Origin: an uncultured Myxococcales bacterium
GTDB lineage: Bacteria > Myxococcota_A > Polyangia > Polyangiales > Polyangiaceae
Direction of reading: 5' to 3'
Assembly: GCA_937949945.1 (NCBI GenBank)
Contig: CALFEQ010000042.1
Span: 1-55,365 of the forward strand
Length of the DNA: 55,365 nucleotides
The notes below the pieces were generated by a model. The model did not search any database and was not told where the DNA came from. It was given only the letters and a program-made list of their open reading frames with translations. Of the stretch, positions 14,952 through 23,982 are shown in pieces. The position numbers and the translations under genes were made by a program. Each line of letters starts with the position of its first letter. Position 1 is the stretch's first letter.

Positions 14952-17456
14952 TCACTGCTCGAGCTCGAGCGTCGACTTGGTGTCGGCTGCGACTTCGGCC
15001 TCGGTGAACGCGGCCTTCACCCACTGCTTCGTGGAGTACAGGCGCGTGTAGTCGTCGAAGTGGGGCGACGCGGGATCGGTCGAGAGCCCGTACGTGACGA
15101 ACGTGCTCGCATCGACGCCGCCAGGCCCGAACGCGACGACCTGGATGTAGCTGTTGCCGTAGGTGATCGGTCCGTACCCGACGCCCGGCTTGAGGACCGG
15201 ATCGGGGACCTGCGCGATCGTGAAGTACCCGCTCCGCTGGAACCCGCCGGGGATGGGGATGCGATCACCGTCGCCGCCCTTGCCTGCGGCCCACGAGACC
15301 TCCGATCGCGCGACGTCGAGCGGGTAGCCCGCCTGCTGGACCGCGCGGATCGCGGCGGCGAACGCCTGGTAGAGCTCGGAGATGGCCGTGTCGAGATCGG
15401 CCGGCGTCTCGAGCGGCTCGGCAGCGGAGAACCGCACCTTGTACTTCAGCGTGCCGTTCGAGAGGAGCTTGTCCACGCGGAACCAGAACTCGTCCCAGAG
15501 CACGCTCCCCTTGCTGTCCGGGTTGCCGCGATTGTCCCAGGCCTTCAGCACGGTGCAGGCCTCGGCGGTCGGGACGTCGACGGGCGCCGAGAGCGGCGTC
15601 GACTCGAGCGGGTCCTTCGTGAGCTGGATGGTGTCCGACGCGCAGAGCGCGTCCATGAGCTCGTCCGTCTTGAACTTCTCCGCCGAGTACACGCGCGACG
15701 AGAGCACGATCTCCTTCACCGCGTCCGCGGTGAACGTCGTGCCCGGGAGCCCGTCCTTCCCTTCGATGCGATCGAGCACCTGCTGGTGGCAGAGCCGCGA
15801 GCGCAGCGACTGCGCGTAGTTCTCGCGTCCGACGATCGCCGGGAACCCGGTGAGCGGCTCCTTCGTGTTCGTCAGCCAGTAGCTGTCGTTGCAGTTGACG
15901 ACCCAGTCCTTGCGGCGGACCTTCGGGAGCTGCGACGCGGGGAAGATGCCCGGCTGGGGCGCCTCGGGATCGACCTTCCAGTCACAGGCCTTCTTCGACC
16001 CGTCGAGCAGCGGCAGCCCCGGCGCGACCTGAGCGATCGACGAGGACAGCAGGAACACCTCGCAGCTCTTGGCGAGCTCGTCGGGCACGTTCGGGACGAC
16101 CGTGACGTCGGCGTAGTAGACGTTGCCGTCCTTGTCCGCGGCGGTCGTGTTGACCCACGGCACCGCGACCTCCTCGGCCTGGATCTGCACGAACTCGTCC
16201 AGGCTCTTGGCCATGTTCCAGCGGGCGTAGTGCCGGACGAGGCGGAAGTTCTCCGCGTTCGCGTCGCGGATCGTGAACGCACGCTCGAACGTCCAGTCGA
16301 AGAGCGAGTTGCCGAGGTAGACCATCGGCCCGTACTCGGACTTGTAGAGACGCACGGTGCGCGGCGTCGCCTCGCCTTTGACCTCGATCTCGAAGTCGAG
16401 CGCCGTGATCGGCTTCTCCTCGCCGTCCTGGATGTAGGTGAACTGATCGCCCGGCTTGAGCGTGAGCGCGTACGGAGTGAAGCGATACGCCGTCGAGACG
16501 GTGTGGCTCCACGCGAACGTGTCCGTGAAGCCGATGAGCACCACGGGCACGCCGTAGAGAGACGCGCCCTGGATGTCGAGCTTCCCGGGCACGGTCAGGT
16601 GCACCTGATAGAGACGCTCGCCGCCGAACCACGGGAAGTGCGGGTTGCCGAACTGGATGCCGCCTCCGCCGGTGACCTCGCTGCCGAACGCGTACATGTT
16701 GCTGCCGATCTCGCCGCGGAGGTGGGCGATGAGCCCCGGCGCGATGCGCTCGAGGCCTTCGCGCATCGCCTTCGCGGGATCGGGCGGCGGCGGCGCGACG
16801 TGCGCGGCCTTGGGCTGCGCGGCCGCGATCGCGTCGATGAGGGTGCCCGCGCTCCCGAGGAGCGCCAGCTTGTAGAAGCGGAGGTACAGGTCCTCGTCCG
16901 TGATCTCTCGGACCCACGGCTCGTCGCGGCACGCGGCGTGGCGGCCCTCGTGCTTGCCTTCCTTCAGCTCACGGACGTAGCGCGAGACGCCCGCGGCGTA
17001 GCCGCGGATCATCCGCTGCATCTCTTCGTCGAGCGAGGCGCGCGACTTCTCGATCACCTCCTTCGTCGCGAGCATGCGGTAGACCGCGTCACTGCTCACG
17101 TTGCTCCTCGAGCGGGTGTTGCCGAGGTCGTAAGGCTGATCGCCGAAGTACTTCGCGCGCTCGCCGCGCACGGTGACGATCTCCTCGAGCAAGATGCAGA
17201 GGTTGTCCTCCGCGAAGACGTAGCCGTAGCCGTAGCCGAGGCCTCCGAGGTCGTCCGCCTTCACGTGCGGGACGCCCGCCGTCGTGCGCCGGACCGTGGC
17301 CTTGAAGCTCTCGAGCGCCGGACCGATGACGCCCGCCTCGTCGAGATCCTTCGGTCCCGGCGCGGGATCCGAGTCGCCGCAACCGGCGGCGAGCGCGATG
17401 GGAGTCGTCACGAGCAGCGACAAGAGACCGGCACGGAGGAGGAGCGAAGCACGCAT
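14952..17456 (-). CDS. penicillin-acylase-family N-terminal nucleophile hydrolase, lipoprotein
   Basis: 834 residues from the ATG at 17456 with a signal peptide ending in A-A-G-C-G (Cys about residue 25). The alpha-chain region has the family pattern G-V-P-H-V-K-A-D-D...G-L-G-Y-G-Y-G-Y-V-F-A-E-D-N-L-C. Self-cleavage is expected before Ser252 in G-S-N-M-Y-A-F-G, which then serves as the N-terminal nucleophile; F-G-N-P-H-F-P-W follows in the beta chain. The family hydrolyses amide bonds in beta-lactams, cyclic lipopeptides (aculeacin) or acyl-homoserine lactones. The length fits, but the substrate is unknown. A longer upstream frame exists but would bury the signal peptide. It is divergent from the phosphoribosyltransferase gene across 139 bp. 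Confidence 0.92.
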   Translation of the reverse strand: MRASLLLRAGLLSLLVTTPIALAAGCGDSDPAPGPKDLDEAGVIGPALESFKATVRRTTAGVPHVKADDLGGLGYGYGYVFAEDNLCILLEEIVTVRGERAKYFGDQPYDLGNTRSRSNVSSDAVYRMLATKEVIEKSRASLDEEMQRMIRGYAAGVSRYVRELKEGKHEGRHAACRDEPWVREITDEDLYLRFYKLALLGSAGTLIDAIAAAQPKAAHVAPPPPDPAKAMREGLERIAPGLIAHLRGEIGSNMYAFGSEVTGGGGIQFGNPHFPWFGGERLYQVHLTVPGKLDIQGASLYGVPVVLIGFTDTFAWSHTVSTAYRFTPYALTLKPGDQFTYIQDGEEKPITALDFEIEVKGEATPRTVRLYKSEYGPMVYLGNSLFDWTFERAFTIRDANAENFRLVRHYARWNMAKSLDEFVQIQAEEVAVPWVNTTAADKDGNVYYADVTVVPNVPDELAKSCEVFLLSSSIAQVAPGLPLLDGSKKACDWKVDPEAPQPGIFPASQLPKVRRKDWVVNCNDSYWLTNTKEPLTGFPAIVGRENYAQSLRSRLCHQQVLDRIEGKDGLPGTTFTADAVKEIVLSSRVYSAEKFKTDELMDALCASDTIQLTKDPLESTPLSAPVDVPTAEACTVLKAWDNRGNPDSKGSVLWDEFWFRVDKLLSNGTLKYKVRFSAAEPLETPADLDTAISELYQAFAAAIRAVQQAGYPLDVARSEVSWAAGKGGDGDRIPIPGGFQRSGYFTIAQVPDPVLKPGVGYGPITYGNSYIQVVAFGPGGVDASTFVTYGLSTDPASPHFDDYTRLYSTKQWVKAAFTEAEVAADTKSTLELEQ

Positions 17457-17595
17457 GGCTGACCTTCTTCGTCGGGCCGAGCTGTTACGCCCGACGCCGC
17501 CGAGCGGCAAGAGCTCGGAGCGTCTCTCTCGCGGCGCGCACGATACGGGTGGACATGCGCGTGGCGATGCGAACGCTTCGAGAGAGAGGATCGGG

Positions 17596-18294
17596 ATGGA
17601 CGGGACGAGGTTCCGTGATCGCGAGCACGCGGGGAAGATCCTCGCGTCGAGGCTGTCGTCATGGGCAGGCCGGTCCGATACGGTCGTGCTCGCTCTCCCG
17701 CGCGGCGGGGTCCCTGTCGCGTACGAGATCGCGAAAGCGCTGCGGCTGCCGCTCGACGTGTTCGTCGTCCGCAAGCTCGGCGTGCCGGGTCACGAGGAGC
17801 TCGCGATGGGCGCCGTCGCCAGCGGCGGAACGGTCGTGCTCAACGAGGACGTCGTGCGCGCCTTGCGCATCCCTCCGGCCGTCGTCGACGCGGTCGTCGA
17901 CCGCGAGCTCCGCGAGCTGTTGCGCCGTGAGCACGCCTACCGTGGCGATCGGGAGCCGATCGACGTGCGCGGCCGCACCGTCCTGCTCGTCGACGACGGG
18001 CTCGCGACGGGAGCGTCGATGCTCGCGGCGGTGCAGGCGGTCCGGAGGCTCGACCCTGCTCGCGTCGTCGTCGCCGTCCCGACGGCGGCACGCGACACGT
18101 GCCGGGAGCTCGCCGCGTACGTCGACGACCTCGTCGCCGTGCTGACGCCGGACCCCTTCTACGCGGTGGGCCTCTGGTACGAGGACTTCTCGCAGGTCAC
18201 GGACGAAGAGGTCCGCGAGCTGCTCGCGCACGCGACCACGCCCGAGACGGGAGCGGACACCGGCCGCCGTTCACCGGCGCAGACCCCGAGGTGA
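17596..18294 (+). CDS. phosphoribosyltransferase domain protein
   Basis: 232 residues from the ATG at 17596, chosen because a purine-rich GAGAGAGGA site precedes it; the frame is open upstream into the acylase promoter region. The PRTase fold shows V-L-A-L-P-R-G-G-V-P-V-A near residue 32 and the PRPP-binding loop V-L-L-V-D-D-G-L-A-T-G-A-S near residue 135. Proteins of this type are often adjacent or fused to a small alpha/beta hydrolase, as here, where the hydrolase gene starts 4 bp after the stop. The true substrate of this group is not established. Confidence 0.9.
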   Translation: MDGTRFRDREHAGKILASRLSSWAGRSDTVVLALPRGGVPVAYEIAKALRLPLDVFVVRKLGVPGHEELAMGAVASGGTVVLNEDVVRALRIPPAVVDAVVDRELRELLRREHAYRGDREPIDVRGRTVLLVDDGLATGASMLAAVQAVRRLDPARVVVAVPTAARDTCRELAAYVDDLVAVLTPDPFYAVGLWYEDFSQVTDEEVRELLAHATTPETGADTGRRSPAQTPR

Positions 18295-18298
18295 CGTC

Positions 18299-18979
18299 AT
18301 GGCGCGCATCCACGAAGACGACATCGAGATCCCTGCAGGCGACGTGCTGCTCGAGGGCAACCTCCACGTGCCGGAGGGCGCCGCCGGCATCGTCCTGTTC
18401 GCACACGGGAGCGGCAGCAGCCGGTTCAGCCCGCGCAACCGCCACGTCGCACGGCAGCTCGAGCAGGGCGGGCTCGGGACGTTGCTGGTCGACCTCCTCA
18501 CGATCGAGGAAGAGGCGGTCGACGAGCGCACGGCGCATCTGCGATTCGACATCGGCCTGCTCGCGCAGCGCCTCGTGCTGGTCAGCGAATGGCTGGCGCG
18601 CGATGCGAGGACGCGCCACCTCCGCATCGGACACTTCGGCGCGAGCACCGGCGCCGGCGCCGCGCTCGTCGCCGCGGCGGCGCGGCCGGACCTCGTGTCC
18701 GCCGTCGTCTCGCGCGGAGGTCGGCCGGACCTCGCCGAAGCGGCGCTCGCTCGCGTGCGCGCCCCGACGCTCCTCATCGTGGGGAGCAACGATCCCGTGG
18801 TGCTCGAGCTGAACCGCGCCGCGTTCGCGGAGCTGCGATGCGAGAAAGAGCTCGTCATCGTCCGCGGAGCGTCGCACCTCTTCGAGGAGCCGGGCGCGCT
18901 CGACACCGTCGCACGCCTCGCGCGCTCCTGGTTCGAGCGCTGGCTCGTTCAGGAAGCGGAGCGACACGCACACGTTTGA
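18299..18979 (+). CDS. alpha/beta hydrolase, dienelactone-hydrolase-like
   Basis: 226 residues, no signal peptide. Oxyanion region V-L-F-A-H-G-S-G-S-S-R, nucleophile region G-H-F-G-A-S-T-G-A (Ser in G-x-S-x-G), acid in V-G-S-N-D-P-V-V and His in G-A-S-H-L-F-E-E. The gene starts 4 bp after the phosphoribosyltransferase stop, so the two are almost certainly co-translated. This pairing is common in bacteria, which suggests a shared small-molecule pathway, but the reaction is unknown. Confidence 0.9.
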   Translation: MARIHEDDIEIPAGDVLLEGNLHVPEGAAGIVLFAHGSGSSRFSPRNRHVARQLEQGGLGTLLVDLLTIEEEAVDERTAHLRFDIGLLAQRLVLVSEWLARDARTRHLRIGHFGASTGAGAALVAAAARPDLVSAVVSRGGRPDLAEAALARVRAPTLLIVGSNDPVVLELNRAAFAELRCEKELVIVRGASHLFEEPGALDTVARLARSWFERWLVQEAERHAHV

Positions 18980-19001
18980 CGGTTCGGGTTAATATGGCCC
19001 G

Positions 19002-19823
19002 GTGCGCCGAAAGCTGACGTTTGGCCTGTACGCCATCGAGCCCGAGCGAAAGCTCGGTCCGACGCTCGACGCCTTCTGCGACTGGCTCGGTGAGCAGCTC
19101 GACGCCGAGGTCGCGTGCGACGAGGCGCCGGACTACCAGACGCTCGCCAATCGCGTCACCCAGGGCGTGATCGACATCGCGTGGCTCCCTCCGATCGCCT
19201 TTCTGCGCGCCGGCGAGGACGTCGTGCCCGTGGTCGCGATCGAGCGCGGGAAAGGGGGCGGATACGAGACCGCCCTCGTCGTCCGAGAGGATTCGCCGCT
19301 GCGTCGCATCGAGGACCTCCGCGGATGTCGCGCCGCGTGGGTCGACGAGTGGAGCGCGGCCGGGTACATGATCCCGCGGCTCCGCCTGCGCCTCTTGGGC
19401 TTCGAGCTCTCGTCGCTCTTCCGCGAGGAGCACTTCTACGGGACGCACACGGCGGCCGTGCGCGCGGTGCTCGACGGTGAGGCCGACGTCGCCGGCACGT
19501 ACGCGAAGACGGCCAGCGACGGGACGCTCATCGACGGCCCGTGGATGCAGATGGAAGGCGCGCGCGTCCGCCTCCTCTTCACCTTCGGCGAGATCCCGCA
19601 GGACGTCTTCGCGGTCGGCGCCAAGGTCGACCAGGACGTGCGGAGAGGGCTCTACCGCATCCTGGTCGAGTCCGAGCTCGACGGGTCGCGCCGCGAGATG
19701 GTCAAGCAGCTCTTCGGCGCCGACGGCTTCAGCGCGGTCGACCTCGAGTCGTATGCCGGTCTCCGCGCGGCGCTCTCTCTGGCGGCGCGGACGAACGACT
19801 GGGACGACCTCTCGACGGCCTGA
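19002..19823 (+). CDS. orphan PhnD-like phosphate/phosphonate binding protein
   Basis: 273 residues from a GTG at 19002. The sequence has the type-II periplasmic binding fold of the phosphate/phosphite/phosphonate family: F-G-L-Y-A-I-E-P at the N-terminus, V-T-Q-G-V-I-D-I-A-W-L-P-P, then V-V-R-E-D-S-P-L-R-R-I-E-D-L-R-G and G-E-A-D-V-A-G-T-Y. Unlike a transport binding protein it has no signal peptide, and no permease or ATPase gene is near. It may be a cytosolic ligand sensor, or the export signal may have been lost. It lies 22 bp after the hydrolase gene and could be part of the same transcript. Confidence 0.85.
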   Translation: MRRKLTFGLYAIEPERKLGPTLDAFCDWLGEQLDAEVACDEAPDYQTLANRVTQGVIDIAWLPPIAFLRAGEDVVPVVAIERGKGGGYETALVVREDSPLRRIEDLRGCRAAWVDEWSAAGYMIPRLRLRLLGFELSSLFREEHFYGTHTAAVRAVLDGEADVAGTYAKTASDGTLIDGPWMQMEGARVRLLFTFGEIPQDVFAVGAKVDQDVRRGLYRILVESELDGSRREMVKQLFGADGFSAVDLESYAGLRAALSLAARTNDWDDLSTA

Positions 19824-19926
19824 GCCCACGGGGCTCCCACGCCCGGCGCCGCACGCGGCACGGTCGTTGATCGCACTCTGTGCTCGTACGAGCGGTGCGT
19901 GCACGAGCTCGAGAGGAGGCCCACGG

Positions 19927-20469
19927 ATGCCGGTGCCCATCCGAATCACGTTCCGCGACATTCCTTCTTCCGCCGCCGTCCTCGCTCACGTCGAGAGACG
20001 AGCCTCGAAGCTGCCGACCTTCTTCTCCCGCCTTCTGAACTGTCACGTCGTGGTCGAAGCGCCACACCGGCAGCACAAGCAAGGCAAGAAGTTCCACGTC
20101 CGGGTCGACATGCACGTTCCGGGGAAGGAGCTCGTCGTCTCGCGCAACCTCGAGGATCGAAAGGAGGACCTCCACGCGGCGATCGACGATGCGTTCGACG
20201 ACGCCGAGCGCGTCCTCGAGGACCACGCGCGACAGCTCCAGCCCGACACGAAGGCCCATTCACGGCCGCCGCACGGCGTGGTCGCCAGGATCTTCCACGA
20301 CCGCGGCTACGGCTTCATCGAGGCCGAAGGGGACGGGCACGACGTGTACTTCCACCGGAACAGCGTCATCAACGAGCGCTTCGAGAAGATCGGCGTCGGG
20401 ACGAAGGTCCGCTACGCCGAGGAGGACGGCGACAAGGGCCCGCAGGCGAGCACCGTCTACGTCGTCTGA
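19927..20469 (+). CDS. HPF/RaiA-like ribosome hibernation domain fused to a cold-shock domain
   Basis: 180 residues from an ATG with GGAGG upstream. Residues 1-110 resemble the ribosome hibernation factor (sigma-54 modulation / RaiA) fold: I-R-I-T-F-R-D-I-P at the start, V-R-V-D-M-H-V-P-G-K-E-L-V-V in the middle and D-L-H-A-A-I-D-D-A-F-D-D-A near the end. Residues 117-180 are a cold-shock domain with G-V-V-A-R-I-F, R-G-Y-G-F-I-E and D-V-Y-F-H-R-N-S-V. Classical long HPF has a dimerisation domain at this place, so here an RNA-binding domain replaces it. It probably binds idle ribosomes under stress. Similar fusions exist in other proteobacteria. Confidence 0.9.
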   Translation: MPVPIRITFRDIPSSAAVLAHVERRASKLPTFFSRLLNCHVVVEAPHRQHKQGKKFHVRVDMHVPGKELVVSRNLEDRKEDLHAAIDDAFDDAERVLEDHARQLQPDTKAHSRPPHGVVARIFHDRGYGFIEAEGDGHDVYFHRNSVINERFEKIGVGTKVRYAEEDGDKGPQASTVYVV

Positions 20470-20485
20470 GGCGCGCGACGGGCGA

Positions 20486-22861
20486 TCACTTCGGGCCGCC
20501 CGAGCACACCGGAGCGATGGCCTTCGTCGTGTTGTCGTCCGTCCTGCACTCCGTCCAGCTCGGGTGGGGCGTCCCGGCGTCGTCGATGACCGCGAAGACG
20601 GAGCTCGGCGGAGAGCCCGTGAACGAGAAGTCGAGCGGCTCGGCCTCCGCCGGATAGAGCGGCCGCGTCGTCGTCACGGAGCCGATCCGCGTCCCCGACC
20701 CGGGTGTGCCCGAATAGATGCCGATCTCGACGCCGGCGGGGGCGACGGCCTCGCCGACGTTGCGGACCGTCACCGTGACGCCGCCCGAGGGCGAGCAGAG
20801 CGGCGCGATCGTCGCGACGAGGTTCGGCGCGGCGAACTCGCTGCCGGGCTGCTTGTTCTGGCGGAAGTTGTTGAGGCCCGGCTGCTTCCAGTTGGCCGGC
20901 TCGTTCGCCGGGATGGTGCCGTCCTCGGCGACGTTCGTGATGTGGTACGCGTGCTGGTTCCAGATGCGCCGCGTCCGGACCCACGAGCCGTTCGCCGGCC
21001 CGAAGATGCGGACGCCGGACTGCTTGGTCGTGACGGTGCCGCCGTCCGGCAGCTCTTCGTTGCACGTGCTGTCGTACGCGTTCGAGACGACGACGATGTC
21101 GGCCTGCCCGTCGTTGTCCACGTCGGCGACGAGCGGGAACTCGATCAGGGTGGCGGTCGTGTTGCAGATCGACGCGAGCTCGTCCCCGGTCGCGCCGTCG
21201 TAGATCCGCATCCGATGCTCGTCGGAGTAGACGACCTCCGCCTTGCCGTCCCCGTCGAAGTCGAACACCGTGCTGCCCGTGGAGGCGGAGCTGCAGTCGG
21301 TCGTCCGCTTGCTCCAGAGGATCGGGTCGGCGACGGCCGGATCGACGAGCTTCTTGCCGTCGAAGACGACGTAGCCGATGCCGCCCGCGAGACCGACGTC
21401 GGGCACGCCGTCGCGATCGAAATCGGCGATCGTCGGCGGTCCACCGCCGTGCGTGCGCCCCCACGTGTCCGTGCCGCAGTGGTTCGTCTCGAACCGTGCG
21501 TTCATGTCGACGGGCTGGCGCACGACCGTGAACTTGTCCGGCTTGGTGGCGTCGTAGCGCCAGACATGGACCTCGTGCTTGTCGTTGTCGACGGCGACGA
21601 TCTCCGGCTTCCCGTCGAGATCGAAGTCGCCGACGGCGGCCCACGGTCCCTTCCAGTCGCTCGTGTTCGGGAAGCTCCCGTCACCGACCATGCCGGTGTC
21701 GACGAACATCTTCCCTGTCTGGTCGTAGGCTCGCGAGGCCGTCACGACGTCGAGCTTCCCGTCACCGTCGATGTCGCTCACGACGAAAGGACCGTTCAAC
21801 GGCGGGTCGAACGCGTGCTTCCGATCGCCGGTCGCGCCGTCGAGGATTCCGCCCTCCACGATGACCTCGGGCTTGCCGTCGCCGTCGAGGTCCGCGATCG
21901 ACGGCATGAAGCACGGCATCGCTTCCTTCGAGTCCCAGAGGAACGAGCCGTCGTGACCCCGGAACGCGTAGACCTTCCCGTCGCGGCCGCACGCGACGAT
22001 CTCGTTCCCCGGCTGACCGTCGAAGTTGCCACCCGCGATCTGCCTCGTCGGGTTGACCACCGTCGCGTTGTTCGCGTTCGGGATCGTCCACTTCTCGACG
22101 ATGGCGCCGTTCACGATGGAGATCGCGTGGAGCTTGCCGGCCTCCTTGTATTTCCCGTTCTCGAAGGTCGCAAAGACGATCTCGGGGATGTCGCGCTCCG
22201 TCACCCTCCCGTCACAGTCGTCGTCGTCGAGCTCGATGACGATGGGCGCCATCATGACGTCGGTCGCGTAGGGCGCGACGGTCTGGCCTCCCCAGGAGAA
22301 CTTCTCGGTCAGCGTGAACGTCGGCGTCTCCGGACGGTGCTCGCACTTCTCGAGGCAGGTGATCGGACCGCCGACGGGCGGCGGCCCGGCGTCGGGAGGA
22401 CACTGCGGCGGCCGCGGGAGGCATCGCCCCGTCCTGTCGTTCCCGACGACGCACGAGGCGTCGGCCCCGAAGGTCCCGCCGTCGGTCGACGTGCCGAGCG
22501 AGTACTCGCAGTATTCGCCGGCGGCGCAGTCGGTGGAGTCGCGGCACTCGGCGCCGGGCACGGCGCACTTCTGGAACGAGCACACGTTGCCCGTCGGGCA
22601 GCAGACGTCGCCGCACGCGAGCTCGGCCGGGCAGCACTCTCCTCCCGCGCACACGCCTCCGTCGCCACACGCCTTGCCCGCGGGTCCGCACCCGCCACCA
22701 CCGTCGTCGGTGCTCGACGGCGGGGGGAGCCACACGCCGCTGTCGTCTCCGCTCTCGTCGTCGCCGCTCGGCGCCCCATCGACGCCACAACCCGTGAACG
22801 CGAGGAGCACTGCGGCGACGGCAGACGAACCGAACGTCAGGAGCAAGCGACCGGTGCGCAT
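20486..22861 (-). CDS. large FG-GAP/VCBS repeat lipoprotein with Cys-rich N-terminus
   Basis: 791 residues from the ATG at 22861. The lipobox is F-T-G-C-G. Residues 35-165 are Cys-rich (C-C-P, C-G-D-x-C-C), like secreted disulfide-rich modules of myxobacteria. The body has about seven D-x-D-x-D-G calcium-binding motifs of integrin-type propeller repeats (D-L-D-G-D-G-K-P-E-V, D-I-D-G-D-G-K-L-D-V, D-F-D-G-D-G-K-A-E-V, D-V-D-N-D-G-Q-A-D-I). The C-terminal 100 residues look like a CARDB adhesion domain (V-T-V-T-V-R-N-V-G-E-A-V-A-P-A-G). A surface adhesin or scaffold is the likeliest role. The frame is open upstream but the lipoprotein start is clear. Confidence 0.9.
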   Translation of the reverse strand: MRTGRLLLTFGSSAVAAVLLAFTGCGVDGAPSGDDESGDDSGVWLPPPSSTDDGGGGCGPAGKACGDGGVCAGGECCPAELACGDVCCPTGNVCSFQKCAVPGAECRDSTDCAAGEYCEYSLGTSTDGGTFGADASCVVGNDRTGRCLPRPPQCPPDAGPPPVGGPITCLEKCEHRPETPTFTLTEKFSWGGQTVAPYATDVMMAPIVIELDDDDCDGRVTERDIPEIVFATFENGKYKEAGKLHAISIVNGAIVEKWTIPNANNATVVNPTRQIAGGNFDGQPGNEIVACGRDGKVYAFRGHDGSFLWDSKEAMPCFMPSIADLDGDGKPEVIVEGGILDGATGDRKHAFDPPLNGPFVVSDIDGDGKLDVVTASRAYDQTGKMFVDTGMVGDGSFPNTSDWKGPWAAVGDFDLDGKPEIVAVDNDKHEVHVWRYDATKPDKFTVVRQPVDMNARFETNHCGTDTWGRTHGGGPPTIADFDRDGVPDVGLAGGIGYVVFDGKKLVDPAVADPILWSKRTTDCSSASTGSTVFDFDGDGKAEVVYSDEHRMRIYDGATGDELASICNTTATLIEFPLVADVDNDGQADIVVVSNAYDSTCNEELPDGGTVTTKQSGVRIFGPANGSWVRTRRIWNQHAYHITNVAEDGTIPANEPANWKQPGLNNFRQNKQPGSEFAAPNLVATIAPLCSPSGGVTVTVRNVGEAVAPAGVEIGIYSGTPGSGTRIGSVTTTRPLYPAEAEPLDFSFTGSPPSSVFAVIDDAGTPHPSWTECRTDDNTTKAIAPVCSGGPK

Positions 22862-22923
22862 CACCACGAGTATCGCCGACGCACGCGACCGATCGAAGCG
22901 GGAAGGAGCTCGACGCCGACCGA

Positions 22924-23934
22924 CTACACCGTCGCCACCGCCCGAGCGCGCCCTTTGGGTGCCTGCTTCGCACCGAGCTCCTCGTCGATGCGCTCGGCGC
23001 GTCGGGGCCAGTCGCGCGGCGCGCGCCGCAGCTCCGGCACGAGGGTGAGCAGGCGCCTGTACGAAGCGCCCCCGAGCTCCCCGATCGCTCGTGCGATCGC
23101 GAGATCCTTTCGCTTCGCCTCGACGATCACGCTGACGTCGCGCCCCTTCGCCGCCTCCGCGACCTCCTCGAGGAAGACGAGCAGGCCCTCGCCCGTGACG
23201 TACGCAGCGTGAGCACCACGCGGCTTGCCTTCCGCCTGCTCGCTGTAGTGCACCTCCGGGATCCGGTCGGCGGGCCACGTCGCGAGCGCCTCGCCGAGCT
23301 CCACCTCGTACGGCGCGCTCCTCGGGTTCGCTTGCCAGTGCAGCTTGTCGAAGACGATGGGGACGCGGCCGCCGGTGGCGTCGAGCAGCTCGGGCACCGT
23401 CCAGCCGTGCTCGTCGTTCTCGAGCACGAGCCGACGTCGCGCCGCCGGCGTCACGCGTCGAAGGTTCGCGACGAGGCGAGCCGCGGCGCCCGCACGGTCG
23501 CCGTAGACGCCTCCGCCGTGGACCGTGATCGAGCCCGTCGCGCCGACGCGCTGCATGACCCAGCCGGCGTCGCGGAGCACGCCGACCGTATTTTCCAGCA
23601 TGTGCGGGTGCGGGGTCGACAGGACCGTGAACTGCCCCGGATGCGTCGACACGTGAACCCCGGTCCGCCGTACGGCCTCGCGGAGAGGCGCGAGCGGAGG
23701 GACGAGCCGCCGTAGTCGGACGTCGACGTCGAGCAACGGGAAGACGTCGCTCGACAGGCGATACGCCATCAGCCCGTGCGCCGCCGCGTACTCGACGGAG
23801 CGGCGCGCGTAGTCGAGGTTGTACGCGTAGATCGGCGCGAGATCGACGAGCCCTCGCCGCCACCGGCCGAGCTGCGCGGCGCGCATCTTCGGATCGGGCA
23901 TCCCGAGCGTGAGGCACGCGTGTCCGAGTCGCAC
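22924..23934 (-). CDS. uvsE: UV damage endonuclease, UvdE/UvsE family
   Basis: 336 residues from a GTG at 23934, the first start codon before the conserved V-R-L-G-H-A-C-L-T-L-G; the frame is open far upstream but antisense to the DHH gene. Family motifs include A-Y-R-L-S-S-D-V-F-P-L, H-V-S-T-H-P-G-Q-F-T-V-L, I-T-V-H-G-G-G-V-Y-G-D, V-L-E-N-D-E-H-G-W, F-D-K-L-H-W-Q and V-I-V-E-A-K-R-K-D, which supply the His/Glu/Asp metal ligands of the TIM-barrel fold. It nicks DNA 5' of UV photoproducts, an alternative to UvrABC. It is divergent from the DHH phosphoesterase gene, 48 bp away. Confidence 0.9.
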   Translation of the reverse strand: MRLGHACLTLGMPDPKMRAAQLGRWRRGLVDLAPIYAYNLDYARRSVEYAAAHGLMAYRLSSDVFPLLDVDVRLRRLVPPLAPLREAVRRTGVHVSTHPGQFTVLSTPHPHMLENTVGVLRDAGWVMQRVGATGSITVHGGGVYGDRAGAAARLVANLRRVTPAARRRLVLENDEHGWTVPELLDATGGRVPIVFDKLHWQANPRSAPYEVELGEALATWPADRIPEVHYSEQAEGKPRGAHAAYVTGEGLLVFLEEVAEAAKGRDVSVIVEAKRKDLAIARAIGELGGASYRRLLTLVPELRRAPRDWPRRAERIDEELGAKQAPKGRARAVATV

Positions 23935-23982
23935 GACGATGCAACTTAGGTCGCGGGCACCCTCGTTGCTCGAACGAATCGC

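Noticed and set aside
19002..19823. phosphonate ABC transporter operon
   Set aside because: Only the binding protein is present and it lacks an export signal; there is no permease or ATPase.
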